Assembly (NCBI RefSeq): GCF_004752005.1
Contig: NZ_CP038493.1
Span: 3,682,302-3,746,301 of the forward strand
DNA from: Thalassotalea sp. HSM 43
Lineage (GTDB): Bacteria; Pseudomonadota; Gammaproteobacteria; Enterobacterales; Alteromonadaceae
Direction: 5' to 3'
Length of the DNA: 64,000 bases
The notes beneath the pieces were generated by a model, which ran no database searches, was not told the DNA's origin, and worked only from the letters and a program-made list of their open reading frames with translations. How positions within the stretch are numbered: the first letter of the stretch is position 1; each line of letters opens with the position of its first letter. Shown here piece after piece: positions 45,415 through 56,115 of the stretch. The position numbers were made by a program, and so were the translations under genes.

Positions 45415-47061
45415 TTACTGTTTGTTTACCGGTTGTTGACGCTGGAATTCACTTGTTGCTGACCATTGTGGCCAATCTTGTGAGTTAGCTAATTGATAAA
45501 TAATATCAAAATGTACCTTGGCATCATCCACCGCACCGTTTAGATCCCACTCTGGGTTATATTCATCACAGGTTTGGTGATAACAAGCGCGCATTTTAGG
45601 TAAAATTTTCTTACGGTATGCTGCGACGTCACTATTTAGAGGTTCGCTGCCACCGCCCGCGTACAATGCTGGCACACCAACTTTAGCAAAGTTAAAGTGA
45701 TCAGAACGGTAATAGCTGCCTGCTGCAGGGTTAGACTCTTTAACTAAGTTACGTTTTTGTTTTAATGCTGCTGTTTTTAGGTATTTTTCAAGTTCAGACT
45801 TACCTAAACCGCGAACTTCCAAGTCTTTTACTGGACCTAAAATGTTCATGCTGTCGATGTTCAACACGCCAACGGTATCTGCTAGGGCATAGATTGGGTT
45901 TTCCGCATAGTATTTCGAACCCAGCAAACCTTGCTCTTCAGCGGTGGTCGCAACAACGGTAATTGAACGCTCTGGGCGTTGATCTAGTGATGCTAACGCT
46001 TTCGCAATTTCAATGATGCCACTGATACCGGTTGCGTTATCGTGAGCACCGTTATAGATGGTGTCGCCTTCGGTTTCTTCACTTGTGCCAATATGATCCC
46101 AGTGACCGGTAAGCAGTATTTGCTCGGTAGGGCGTTTAGAACCCGGTAACGTAGCGACAAAGTTATGCGATGTCGAATTCTTGATGGTGCTTTTTACCGT
46201 CGCTGACGCGGTTAAACCAAGGGATTTATTGATTGGCCCTTGCATTGCCTTGTTCTTGTACGTGGTAAAATCAAGTCCCGCTTGTTTAAACAGGTCACGG
46301 GTGGCATCCAGTGTTAACCAACCTTCAATTTGTACGCGATCTTTGTTGCCATCTTTGTCGAATAATACGTATTGTGGGCCAGTCCAGCCATTAGTCACTA
46401 CCGACCAAGGGTACGATGCTGGTGCGGTTTCGTGCACAATAATAGCCGCAGCTGCGCCTTGGCGACTGGCTTCTTCATATTTATACGTCCAACGACCATA
46501 GTAGGTCATGGCACTGCCGGTAAACAGACTCGGAATTTGTGAAGCATAACCTGGATCGTTGACCAACATCACCACGGTTTTGCCTTTAACGTCTAAGCCT
46601 TCATAGTCGTTCCATTTGTACTCTGGCGCATTGATACCATAGCCAACGAAGACAATTTCGCTGTCTTTGATTTGTTCAAATTTACTGACTCGAGAGGTAC
46701 CAAGCACCATATCACGTTCATATTTAAACTCAGCGGATTGACCATTACCAGCAACGCTTAAGCTCATCTCTGGAGAAGCGGTGATTTCAGATAATTCTAC
46801 AGGTTGCAGAAAGCTGCCGTTGTTACCTGGCTGCCAACCGGCTTTTTTAAATTGTTTGGTTAAGTAGTCCAGTACCAGTTTCTCTCCTTTTGACGTCGGT
46901 AAGCGACCTTCAAATTCATCAGATGAAATGGTTTTTATATGTTGGTGTAGGGATTTTTCGGAAATATCGTTGTAAGCGCGTTCGAATGACTTAGCGTTAG
47001 CAGCAGAGCTAGCCAAAACACCAGCGCCAAACGCCATCATCATTATTTTATTTAGTTTCAT
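45415..47061 (-). CDS. M28-family metallopeptidase with PA domain, exported
   Basis: A 548-residue secreted zinc exopeptidase. The signal peptide is LNKIMMMAFGAGVLASSAANA. A PA insert lies in the first half (about residues 110-250), and the catalytic M28 domain follows. Zinc ligands are seen in GHWDHIG, GAHDNATGISG, ATTAEEQGLLGS, LNIDSMN and YRSDHFNFAKVGVPAL. The start at 47061 is chosen because AGGA lies 5 bases upstream and it begins a signal peptide; the frame stays open for 17 codons further. It is probably an aminopeptidase for periplasmic or extracellular peptides. Confidence 0.93.
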   Translation of the reverse strand: MKLNKIMMMAFGAGVLASSAANAKSFERAYNDISEKSLHQHIKTISSDEFEGRLPTSKGEKLVLDYLTKQFKKAGWQPGNNGSFLQPVELSEITASPEMSLSVAGNGQSAEFKYERDMVLGTSRVSKFEQIKDSEIVFVGYGINAPEYKWNDYEGLDVKGKTVVMLVNDPGYASQIPSLFTGSAMTYYGRWTYKYEEASRQGAAAAIIVHETAPASYPWSVVTNGWTGPQYVLFDKDGNKDRVQIEGWLTLDATRDLFKQAGLDFTTYKNKAMQGPINKSLGLTASATVKSTIKNSTSHNFVATLPGSKRPTEQILLTGHWDHIGTSEETEGDTIYNGAHDNATGISGIIEIAKALASLDQRPERSITVVATTAEEQGLLGSKYYAENPIYALADTVGVLNIDSMNILGPVKDLEVRGLGKSELEKYLKTAALKQKRNLVKESNPAAGSYYRSDHFNFAKVGVPALYAGGGSEPLNSDVAAYRKKILPKMRACYHQTCDEYNPEWDLNGAVDDAKVHFDIIYQLANSQDWPQWSATSEFQRQQPVNKQ

Positions 47062-47239
47062 AGCATTCCTGACGATTGCAAAAAGTGTGACTAAATGTAA
47101 CGTGTCATGCAACTGAAATAAAGTATTGGTTACAAATAATTACCTGAATATGTCGTTATTGATTGCCATGTGTTAAAACACGTTTACAATTAATTAACAA
47201 GACAACAAAAAATCCTCCCCCAATGGTAAAAGGAACTTC

Positions 47240-48019
47240 ATGATTTCAGTAGAAAATCTGAGCAAATGCTTTGTCACAAAAGCAAAGAAATCGCTGGATT
47301 CGAATAAGGTCGACCCAAGAGACCACGGCAACCTGTTTTACGCTCTAAAAGACGTTAGTTTTCACTGTGGAAAAGGTGAAGTGCTTGGCTTGCTGGGGCC
47401 TAATGGGGCCGGCAAAACAACAGCGCTTCGAATCTTATCCACCGCATTAAAACCCGATTCAGGTCAAGTTATCGTCAATGACGTCGACGTGTTAAAAAAA
47501 CCTTTAGTAGCAAAAGAAAAAATTGGCTTTTTATCGGGTAAAACCGGTTTATATGGGCGCCTTACGGCGCGTGAAAACATTGAGTTTTTTGCACGTTTAC
47601 ATGGCGTCAATGATGAATTTTTAAAAAACGACGCAGAACGCATCTACGAAAACTTAGCGATTACCGCCTATTTGGATCGCCGAGTTGAACACCTGTCGAC
47701 GGGCATGCAACAGAAAGTATCGATAGCTCGCGCAGTGATCCATGAGCCAGAGGTGGTCGTCTTAGATGAGCCGACGACCGGCTTAGATATTATGGCCACA
47801 GAAACGATTATGGAATTTGTGCAATACATTCGCAGTCAGGGCACCGCGGTTATCTTTTCGACCCATCACCTAGATGAAATCGCTTTATTGGCTGATCGAG
47901 TCTCGGTTATTTTTCAGGGCAATTCATGTTTCGACGGAACCGTCGACGATTTTCAACAGCATGCTGATGATCTTGACTTACGTAAAGCATTTATGAATGT
48001 ATTAAGGGAGGCAAGCTAA
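47240..48019 (+). CDS. natA: ABC transporter ATP-binding protein (NatA-like)
   Basis: A 259-residue ATPase. Walker [10 protein letters not shown] is at residues 53-61, signature [14 protein letters not shown], Walker [13 protein letters not shown], and a His-switch TSTHHLDE-like FSTHHLDEI. The N-terminal insertion [18 protein letters not shown], before the ABC core, is longer than usual. With the permease overlapping by one base it forms a NatAB-type exporter, in Bacillus an Na+-extruding system; the substrate here is not proven. Confidence 0.92.
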   Translation: MISVENLSKCFVTKAKKSLDSNKVDPRDHGNLFYALKDVSFHCGKGEVLGLLGPNGAGKTTALRILSTALKPDSGQVIVNDVDVLKKPLVAKEKIGFLSGKTGLYGRLTARENIEFFARLHGVNDEFLKNDAERIYENLAITAYLDRRVEHLSTGMQQKVSIARAVIHEPEVVVLDEPTTGLDIMATETIMEFVQYIRSQGTAVIFSTHHLDEIALLADRVSVIFQGNSCFDGTVDDFQQHADDLDLRKAFMNVLREAS

Positions 48020-49221
48020 TGTGGCAAGTCTTTATAAAAGAGCTTATTGAGCTGCTGCGAGATAAGAAAACCTTGTTTTTTATCATTGCGCTACCCTTGG
48101 TTATCTTTCCGGTTATTTTTGCTTTAATGGGTTTTTTAGGCGCCAAAGCCGCGATTACGCAAAGTGAAAAAATCGTCAAATACGTCATCGTTAATGAAGA
48201 GGCGGCACCGGATTTTGCCAACGTATTGTTTTACCACAATGATTTTAAAAAGGTTGATGTCGAGGTTAGCGATGAAGCATCGTATATAAAAGCGATCAAA
48301 GATGAGCAAGTTGATTTGGTGATTGTTCTCGATCCGGAATTTAATAAACATCAAAACGCCTCAGAAAAATCGACTTGGAAAATATTTTTTAATGGCTCAA
48401 AAGTCATTGGCGGCAGTCGCATTAAGCTTGAAGATGCGATGGATCGCTATGCCGAAGACTTGCAACAAGAAATGTTCAGCCAATTAGGCTTAAGCCGCGA
48501 ACAATTTGACGTATTCAAGCAACCAATTGTTTTAGAAGAGGTTGACACCGCAGATGAACGAGAGAGCTTTGGTGAACAGCTTGGTGGCTTTATTCCCTAT
48601 TTGTTGATCCCATTATGTTTAACAGGGGCAATGTACCCAGCCATTGATGTTGGTGCCGGCGAGAAAGAGCGGGGCACCATTGAAACCTTATTGTTAACAC
48701 CGGTATCGCGTTTTTCATTAGTGTTTGGCAAATTTCTTTGTATTTTAACCACCGCGATTATGACCGCAGTGATAACCATATTATCCATGGTGTTTTGGAC
48801 CTTTTTGGTTGGCCGTGTGTTTAGTGTTGATGAAGTCGCACAGGTACTTGCTGCGGTTGGCTTTTTTGAATTTATCATGGTGATTTTATTGCTGATCCCT
48901 GTCTGTTCAATATTTGCCGCCTTGCTATTGGCCATATCCATTTATGCGAGCAGTTATAAAGAAGCACAAAATTACATGGGGCCACTGACCGTTCTGGTGA
49001 TATTTCCGGTCATCGTTGGCATGACCCCAGGTATCAATCTTGATGGTGTGTGGGCATTAGTGCCGATTTCTAATGTCGCCTTAGCCATTAAAGAATTGCT
49101 CAAAGGTACGATGGATTTTGCCTATATGGTGCCCATCTTTGCCTCGACTGGTATTTTCGCCTTTGCCTCCCTCGCTTTTTGTGTTTATTGGTTTAATAAA
49201 GAGTCGGTATTATTTCGCTAA
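48019..49221 (+). CDS. natB: ABC transporter permease (NatB-like)
   Basis: A 400-residue ABC2-type membrane protein. One N-terminal helix (LFFIIALPLVIFPVIFALMGF) is followed by a large extracytoplasmic domain (about residues 45-175) and then six helices starting at GGFIPYLLIPLCLTG. GAGEKERGTIETLLLTPVSR is the classic NatB/ABC2 motif. It partners with the ATPase immediately upstream (TAATG overlap). A hairpin 90 bp downstream may end the transcript. Confidence 0.92.
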   Translation: MWQVFIKELIELLRDKKTLFFIIALPLVIFPVIFALMGFLGAKAAITQSEKIVKYVIVNEEAAPDFANVLFYHNDFKKVDVEVSDEASYIKAIKDEQVDLVIVLDPEFNKHQNASEKSTWKIFFNGSKVIGGSRIKLEDAMDRYAEDLQQEMFSQLGLSREQFDVFKQPIVLEEVDTADERESFGEQLGGFIPYLLIPLCLTGAMYPAIDVGAGEKERGTIETLLLTPVSRFSLVFGKFLCILTTAIMTAVITILSMVFWTFLVGRVFSVDEVAQVLAAVGFFEFIMVILLLIPVCSIFAALLLAISIYASSYKEAQNYMGPLTVLVIFPVIVGMTPGINLDGVWALVPISNVALAIKELLKGTMDFAYMVPIFASTGIFAFASLAFCVYWFNKESVLFR

Positions 49222-49312
49222 ACAGCTGATTTTGTATTGTTATGTAATTAAATAACGGCTTTTTATAAAAAAACTTCGATAAATCGAAAAAATATGCCAC
49301 AAGCCCCTATAT

Positions 49313-49353
49313 AAGCGACAATTTTTTGCGTAGAATTGTCGCTTTTCTATTTT
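49313..49353 (+). terminator. terminator between natB and pheS
   Basis: A perfect 11-bp stem (AAGCGACAATT with its complement), a 10-nt loop and a T-rich tail (TTCTATTTT). It lies 80 bp upstream of pheS. I find no Phe-rich leader peptide before it, so it looks like a terminator for natAB rather than a pheM-type attenuator; an attenuation role cannot be excluded. Confidence 0.7.
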
Positions 49354-49392
49354 AGTCTTTTGGTCCAAAAATCTTCCGCATTTCGCTGTTGA

Positions 49393-50415
<1,023 letters not shown>

Positions 50416-50428
50416 GAAGGCCCATAAC

Positions 50429-52813
50429 ATGAAATTTAGTGAATCTTGGTTACGAGAGTGGGTTAATCCTGAGATCTCTTCGGAAGAATTAGCACATCAA
50501 ATCACCATGGCAGGTTTGGAAGTCGACGGTGTTGATCCGGTTGCTGGCGAGTTTACCAATGTCGTTGTTGGTGAAGTTGTTGAATGTGGCCAGCATCCCG
50601 ATGCTGATAAATTACAAGTCACCAAAGTCAATGTTGGCGATGAAGTCGTTGATATCGTCTGTGGTGCAAAAAATTGTCGTCTTGGTTTAAAAGTAGCTGT
50701 TGCCAAAGTTGGCGCAGTATTACCAGGTAATTTTAAGATTAAAAAAGCCAAACTACGTGGTGTACCGTCGCACGGTATGTTGTGTAGTGAGTCTGAGTTA
50801 GGTTTAGCTGACAGCGCTGACGGTATTATTGAACTACCGCAAGATGCGCCGGTTGGCACCTGTGTTCGCGAATACCTTGATCTAAACGATGTGACCATCG
50901 ATGTGGATCTTACCGCTAACCGCGGTGATTGTTTAGGCATTAAAGGCTTGGCTCGCGAAGTCGGCGTACTGAATAACTTAGCGGTTAACGAAGTTGAAAT
51001 AAGCGACAACGTACCAAGTATTGATGATAGTTTACCGGTTGATATTGACGCCGGCGAAGCGTGCCCTCGTTATCTTGCTCGAGTCATTAAAAACGTCAAT
51101 GTAAACGCAGCAACACCACTTTGGATGGTTGAAAAATTACGCCGCTGTGGCGTTCGTTCAATCGATCCTGTGGTTGATGTGACGAACTACGTTTTATTAG
51201 AACTTGGCCATCCTATGCACGCCTTTGACTTGGCGGCATTAGACGGCGGTATTAAAGTTCGCTTTGCCAATAAAGATGAAAAACTAACCTTGCTTGATGG
51301 CAATGAAGTTACCTTGTCAGAACAAACCTTGGTCATCGCGGATCATCAAAAAGCCGTTGCAATGGCGGGTATCTTTGGTGGCTTGAAATCCGGTGTTACC
51401 GCCGAGAGTAAAGACATCCTGTTAGAAAGTGCATTCTTTGCGCCGTTAGCTATTTTAGGTAAAGCACGTCAATACGGTTTGCATACAGATGCCTCTCACC
51501 GTTACGAGCGTGGTGTTGATCCACAATTACAACGCCAAGCAATGGAACGTGCGACAACGTTATTGCTTGATATCGTCGGTGGTAACGCCGGTCCTATCGT
51601 TGAAGCGGTTAGCGAACAACATATTCCTGCGTCACGTACAGTCACCTTACGTCGTAATAAGCTGGATTCTCGTATTGGTATTCACATTGATACCGACACG
51701 GTTACTGAAATCCTTGAGCGCTTAGGTATGACGGTAAGTTTTGCCGATGACCTTTGGACCACACAGGTACCAGCGTATCGTTTTGATATTTCTATCGAAG
51801 AAGACTTAACCGAAGAAGTCGCTCGTGTATTTGGTTACAACAACATTCCAAACGTGTCTCCGACGGCAAGTTTGCAGATGCGTAACCATAAAGAAGCGAA
51901 ACTTAGTATTGCTAAATTCCGCAATGCGCTGGTAAATCGTGGTTATCAAGAAGCGATAACCTATTCATTTGTTGATCCTAAGGTGCAAGAACAGTTACAC
52001 CCAGGTGAAGAGGTGATGACCTTACCACATCCTATTTCGTCAGAGATGTCGGTAATGCGTTTGAGCTTGTGGACAGGCTTGTTGCAGTCGGTGGTTTATA
52101 ACCAAAACCGTCAGCAATCTCGTGTTCGTTTGTTTGAAGCCGGTTTGCGATTCGTTCCAGATGCTAGCGCTGAAAATGGTGTGCGCCAAGAACCTATGCT
52201 AGCGGGTGTTATCAGCGGCCTAAAATACGGTGAACACTGGAACCTAGATAAAACCAATGTTGATTTCTTTGATGCCAAAGGTGATGTTGAAGCCTTACTT
52301 GCATTGACGGGGTTTGCTAATGACTACCAGTTTGCGCCAGCAGATATTGCTGCTTTGCATCCGGGTCAAACCGCCGCAATCTATCGTAATGATACGTTAG
52401 TTGGTTATGTTGGTGCAGTTCATCCAGAGCTAGAACGCAAGCTAGGACTTAACGGCAGAACATTGGTATTTGAGTTATTGCAGAGCGAAATATTGACGCA
52501 AAAAATCTCAGAAGCCGGTGAAATTTCCAAGTTCCCTGCGAACCGTCGTGATATTGCCGTAATTGTTGAAGAACAAGTTAATGCGAAAAATGTGCTACAA
52601 CTTATTGAAAAGGTTGGCACAAATCATTTAGTTAGCCTAGAATTATTTGATGTATACCAAGGGAAAGGTATCGACCCTGGTTTCAAGAGCTTAGCAATCG
52701 CCTTAACACTACAAGATAGTAGTCGCACTCTTGAAGAAAAAGACATTTCAGATGTCGTAACCAAGGTTGTTGATGCCCTTAAGAGCGAATTTAACGCAAC
52801 ATTGAGAGACTAA
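50429..52813 (+). CDS. pheT: phenylalanyl-tRNA synthetase beta subunit
   Basis: Beta subunit with editing and tRNA-binding modules, 794 residues (795 in E. coli). The domains in order are: N-terminal tRNA-binding EMAP-like domain ([21 protein letters not shown]), B3/B4 editing domain (about 210-390; [18 protein letters not shown]), B5, the catalytic-like core and a C-terminal anticodon-binding domain ([18 protein letters not shown]). ihfA follows 4 bp later. Confidence 0.97.
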   Translation: MKFSESWLREWVNPEISSEELAHQITMAGLEVDGVDPVAGEFTNVVVGEVVECGQHPDADKLQVTKVNVGDEVVDIVCGAKNCRLGLKVAVAKVGAVLPGNFKIKKAKLRGVPSHGMLCSESELGLADSADGIIELPQDAPVGTCVREYLDLNDVTIDVDLTANRGDCLGIKGLAREVGVLNNLAVNEVEISDNVPSIDDSLPVDIDAGEACPRYLARVIKNVNVNAATPLWMVEKLRRCGVRSIDPVVDVTNYVLLELGHPMHAFDLAALDGGIKVRFANKDEKLTLLDGNEVTLSEQTLVIADHQKAVAMAGIFGGLKSGVTAESKDILLESAFFAPLAILGKARQYGLHTDASHRYERGVDPQLQRQAMERATTLLLDIVGGNAGPIVEAVSEQHIPASRTVTLRRNKLDSRIGIHIDTDTVTEILERLGMTVSFADDLWTTQVPAYRFDISIEEDLTEEVARVFGYNNIPNVSPTASLQMRNHKEAKLSIAKFRNALVNRGYQEAITYSFVDPKVQEQLHPGEEVMTLPHPISSEMSVMRLSLWTGLLQSVVYNQNRQQSRVRLFEAGLRFVPDASAENGVRQEPMLAGVISGLKYGEHWNLDKTNVDFFDAKGDVEALLALTGFANDYQFAPADIAALHPGQTAAIYRNDTLVGYVGAVHPELERKLGLNGRTLVFELLQSEILTQKISEAGEISKFPANRRDIAVIVEEQVNAKNVLQLIEKVGTNHLVSLELFDVYQGKGIDPGFKSLAIALTLQDSSRTLEEKDISDVVTKVVDALKSEFNATLRD

Positions 52814-52817
52814 CAAT

Positions 52818-53111
52818 ATGGCGCTAACGAAAGCAGAAGTCGCAGAACATCTATATGAAGAAATTGGCCTAAGCAAGCGTGATGCAAAGCAATTGGTTGA
52901 AGACTTTTTTGAGGAGATTCGAGCAAGTCTTGAGACTGGCGAACAGGTAAAATTGTCGGGCTTTGGCAATTTTGATTTGCGTGTCAAAAATGAGCGTCCG
53001 GGTCGTAATCCTAAAACTGGTGAAGATATTCCAATTTCCGCTCGTAAAGTTGTTACCTTCAGACCGGGACAAAAACTTAAGTCCCGTGTTGAGCAAGCAA
53101 ACAACGATTAA
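52818..53111 (+). CDS. ihfA: integration host factor subunit alpha
   Basis: Nucleoid DNA-bending protein, the alpha chain of the IHF heterodimer. The 97-residue sequence has the HU/IHF fold, with the DNA-inserting beta arm [26 protein letters not shown]. The N-terminus [23 protein letters not shown] is diagnostic for IhfA. Location directly after pheT is conserved in gammaproteobacteria. A strong terminator follows. Confidence 0.98.
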   Translation: MALTKAEVAEHLYEEIGLSKRDAKQLVEDFFEEIRASLETGEQVKLSGFGNFDLRVKNERPGRNPKTGEDIPISARKVVTFRPGQKLKSRVEQANND

Positions 53112-53135
53112 GCTTGAATTAGCATGATAACCATT

Positions 53136-53164
53136 AAAAAAAGGCTGCAGTTGCAGCCTTTTTT
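53136..53164 (+). terminator. terminator after ihfA
   Basis: A 13- to 14-bp stem (AAAAAAAGGCTGCA with TGCAGCCTTTTTT) and a two-base loop. Confidence 0.9.
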
Positions 53165-53174
53165 ATTATCCTTT

Positions 53175-53224
53175 TTTCAAGGGGTCAGAACAGTTGAAAT
53201 TTCAACTGTTCTGACCCCTTGAAA
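53175..53224. repeat. perfect 50-bp palindrome, REP-like element
   Basis: Two 25-bp arms with no spacer, centred at 53199/53200. The arm carries CAAGGGGTCAGAACAG, and the centre reads GAAATTTC. GGGGTCAG...CTGACCCC termini resemble repeated palindromes that in several marine gammaproteobacteria accompany REP-associated tyrosine (Y1) transposases; this link is from memory. It sits between two convergent genes and ends 2 bases before the stop codon of the beta subunit gene. No transposase is present. Confidence 0.9.
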
Positions 53225-53226
53225 GG

Positions 53227-54279
53227 TTAACGAAAACCGTCGTTAATATTCGCTAGAACCCGTTGTCCGGGGCAGAGAATATCTTGCTTCACTTGATTTA
53301 ACGAGGTTTCGGTCGTTTCATTTAATTCGTGAAACGAACGGCTCGTCGGATCGACATACAACAGACCTGTCAATATTTCACCGCGTTGTTTATGCTCTTC
53401 GACATCGATGATCGCTTTCATCCGATTGGACGTGTCGTAATCGGCATCAAGTTTATTGATGCGCATAATCGAACCATCATGCAAACATATATCTTCAAAG
53501 CGACCAGCAGGGATCTCCTTGGTTATTTCTTCTTTAATCGGTACATAATCGGTAATCGCGCCGGTGGTGATATGATCTTGTACATAATCATATGAGCGGG
53601 TCGAGTCGGGATGGTTATTAAAGGTCACACAGGGCGAAATAATGTCGATAAACGCAAACCCTTTGTGCGACATCGCGGCTTTGATGATTGGCACCAACTG
53701 GGCTTTATCACCAGAAAAACAACGGGCTACAAACGATGCACCGAGTTGCAAAGCCATGGTACATAAATCAATGTCATTAAATAGGCTTATTTCACCGGCT
53801 TTGTTTTTAACCCCTTTATCTGAGGTGGCTGCCAATTGCCCTTTGGTTAGACCATAAACACCATTGTTAGCAACCATATAGACCATGTCTAATTGCCGGC
53901 GCACCACATGAGCAAATTGTCCAAGGCCGATAGAGGCGCTATCGCCATCGCCAGACATAGCCAAGTATTTGAGGTTTTTATTGGCCATATTAGCGCCCGT
54001 GGTTACCGACGGCATACGTCCGTGTACGGTATTGAATCCATGGGAGTTATTCAAAAAATAATTTGGCGCTTTTGAAGAACAGCCAATGCCCGACATTTTG
54101 ACAATATGATGTGGTTCAATAGACAATTCATGGCAGGCATGAACTATGGCGGATGAAATTGAGTCATGGCCACAACCGGCGCAGAGTGTTGAAATAGCGC
54201 CTTCGTAATCACGGTAAGTTAAACCCAATTCGTTTTTAGGTAACGCTTTATGGTGAAATTTCGATTTGGCAAAACTCAT
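53227..54279 (-). CDS. korB: 2-oxoacid:ferredoxin oxidoreductase beta subunit
   Basis: Thiamine-diphosphate and Fe-S subunit of an enzyme that oxidatively decarboxylates a 2-oxoacid to its acyl-CoA and passes electrons to ferredoxin. Cluster ligands are C33 and C36 (LCAGCGHD), C67 (GIGCSSKAP) and C217 (ISPCVTFNNH). The ThDP motif is GDGDSASIG at residues 110-118, with NNGVYGLT at 138-145. The 350-residue length fits. The start overlaps the alpha stop by one base. 2-oxoglutarate is the likely substrate by family, but branched-chain or aryl 2-oxoacids are not excluded. Confidence 0.92.
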   Translation of the reverse strand: MSFAKSKFHHKALPKNELGLTYRDYEGAISTLCAGCGHDSISSAIVHACHELSIEPHHIVKMSGIGCSSKAPNYFLNNSHGFNTVHGRMPSVTTGANMANKNLKYLAMSGDGDSASIGLGQFAHVVRRQLDMVYMVANNGVYGLTKGQLAATSDKGVKNKAGEISLFNDIDLCTMALQLGASFVARCFSGDKAQLVPIIKAAMSHKGFAFIDIISPCVTFNNHPDSTRSYDYVQDHITTGAITDYVPIKEEITKEIPAGRFEDICLHDGSIMRINKLDADYDTSNRMKAIIDVEEHKQRGEILTGLLYVDPTSRSFHELNETTETSLNQVKQDILCPGQRVLANINDGFR

Positions 54280-56102
54280 TAGATCACCTCCTGCTGTTGT
54301 TGGTCCATTTGTGCTTGAACGCCGTCAACGATGGCATCCGCTGTTACCGCTAAGCCATCAAAATTTAAAATGCTGTCGAGCTGACTTGGGTTAATTTCCA
54401 GTTCAGTAATGAGCAAACTGCGCATTTGCCCATCGCGATTTTGCTCAATAACAAATACCTGTTCGTGATGATCGACGAAGTCTTTTATTTCATCGCCAAA
54501 AGGGAAGGCCAAGATACGCATTAAATCAACGGGAATGCCTTGTTGTTGCAGCATAAAACGTGCCTCGTTAATCGCTTGCGACGTCGTACCGTAGTAAACC
54601 AAACCAACTTTTGTATTTTGTAAGCCTTTGGATATTTCCGCTTTTGGCAAGTAGTGCTTGGCGGTTTCAAATTTTCGCGTCAGGCGCTCCATGTTTTCAA
54701 CATAATCCGCAGATTTTTCAGAATATACCGCGTCTTGGTTGCGCGACGTTCCGCGGGTAAAAAATGCGCCTTTATTTGGGTGTGTACCGGCAATTGTTCG
54801 ATAGCAGATACCGTCTCCGTCGACGTCGCGGTAACGGCCGTATTGCTTCATGTTATCGAGTTCACGAATGCTTAATACCTTACCCAAATCGTATTTCTGT
54901 TTGTCGGTCCACTGAAAGGGAGGTGACAGGTGATCGTTCATTCCTAAGTCGAGATCACTCATGATGATAATAGGTGTTTGTAGCCTATCGGCTAAATCAA
55001 ACGCCATGGCCGATAATTCAAAGCATTCTGCCGGTGAGTCTGGAAACAACAAGACTTGTTTGGTGTCACCGTGTGACGCATACGCACAGGCGGTAATATC
55101 AGATTGCTGGGTTCGAGTTGGCATTCCCGTTGACGGGCCGGCACGTTGAATGTTCATCAACACCACTGGGATTTCAGCAAAATAGGCTAGACCTAAAAAT
55201 TCAGCCATTAATGAAACACCAGGGCCACTGGTTGCGGTAAACGAACGAGCGCCATTAAAGCCACCACCAATAGCCATACCAATTGCGGCTAATTCGTCTT
55301 CAGCTTGAACGATGGCGTAATTCTTTTTCCCGCTGGCGGGATCAATTCGCAAACGTTGGCAATAACTGGCAAACTTTTCAATCACTGAGGTTGACGGTGT
55401 AATAGGGTACCAACCAACGACGGTCGCACCGCCATAAAGGGCGCCCAAGGCACATCCGGTGTTGCCATCAACCATAATACGACTGCCAATTAAGTCGCGG
55501 CGTTCGATACGATAGTTAATCGGACAATCAAAATGATTAATGGCGTATTGATGACCAAGCTCAAGCGCAAAGATATTCGGTGCTATTAATTTTTCTTTGC
55601 CTTTAAATTGGTCACGAACCAAGGTTTTAAGTACATCAAACTCAATATTGAGTAACGCCGCTAACGCACCGACATAGATGACGTTTTTAAATAGTTGTCG
55701 CTGCCTCGGATTTTGAAACTCTTTCAGACAAATCGACGAAATTGGGATGCCTAAAAAGTGGATATTGTCTCGCAACAAGGTTTCTGGGAGCTGTTTGGAG
55801 TTATCGTATATTAAGTAACCGCCATCACATACATTATTGATATCAGCGACAAAGCTCTGTGCGTTCATTGCAACGACAATATCGGATTTGCCTGCTCGAC
55901 GACCAAGAAAGTTTTGTTCGTTGATGCGTACGTCATACCAAGTAGGTGCGCCTTGAATATTCGATGGGAATATATTTTTAGCGCTCACGGGGATGCCCAT
56001 GCGCATTATGGCTTTGGCAAACATATTGTTGGCGCTGGCAGAGCCAGTACCATTGGTGTTCGCAAATTTGACAACAAGATCGTTTATTTTAATTTCACTC
56101 AT
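54279..56102 (-). CDS. korA: 2-oxoacid:ferredoxin oxidoreductase, gamma-alpha fusion subunit
   Basis: Fused subunit of 607 residues. The N-terminal gamma domain (about 1-190) has FANTNGTGSASANNMFAKAIMRMGIPVSAKNIFPSNIQGAPTW. The alpha domain starts near 210 (DGNTGCALGALYGGATVVGWYPITPSTSVIEKFA) and continues with the AEDELAAIGMAIGGGFNGARSFTATSGPG stretch that contacts substrate and CoA. The frame stays open upstream into the preceding gene. I take the ATG at 56102 (MSEIKIN), 13 bp after the flavoprotein gene, because it gives a natural N-terminus. It pairs with the beta subunit downstream. Confidence 0.92.
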   Translation of the reverse strand: MSEIKINDLVVKFANTNGTGSASANNMFAKAIMRMGIPVSAKNIFPSNIQGAPTWYDVRINEQNFLGRRAGKSDIVVAMNAQSFVADINNVCDGGYLIYDNSKQLPETLLRDNIHFLGIPISSICLKEFQNPRQRQLFKNVIYVGALAALLNIEFDVLKTLVRDQFKGKEKLIAPNIFALELGHQYAINHFDCPINYRIERRDLIGSRIMVDGNTGCALGALYGGATVVGWYPITPSTSVIEKFASYCQRLRIDPASGKKNYAIVQAEDELAAIGMAIGGGFNGARSFTATSGPGVSLMAEFLGLAYFAEIPVVLMNIQRAGPSTGMPTRTQQSDITACAYASHGDTKQVLLFPDSPAECFELSAMAFDLADRLQTPIIIMSDLDLGMNDHLSPPFQWTDKQKYDLGKVLSIRELDNMKQYGRYRDVDGDGICYRTIAGTHPNKGAFFTRGTSRNQDAVYSEKSADYVENMERLTRKFETAKHYLPKAEISKGLQNTKVGLVYYGTTSQAINEARFMLQQQGIPVDLMRILAFPFGDEIKDFVDHHEQVFVIEQNRDGQMRSLLITELEINPSQLDSILNFDGLAVTADAIVDGVQAQMDQQQQEVI

Positions 56103-56115
56103 AACTGCTTCTCGC

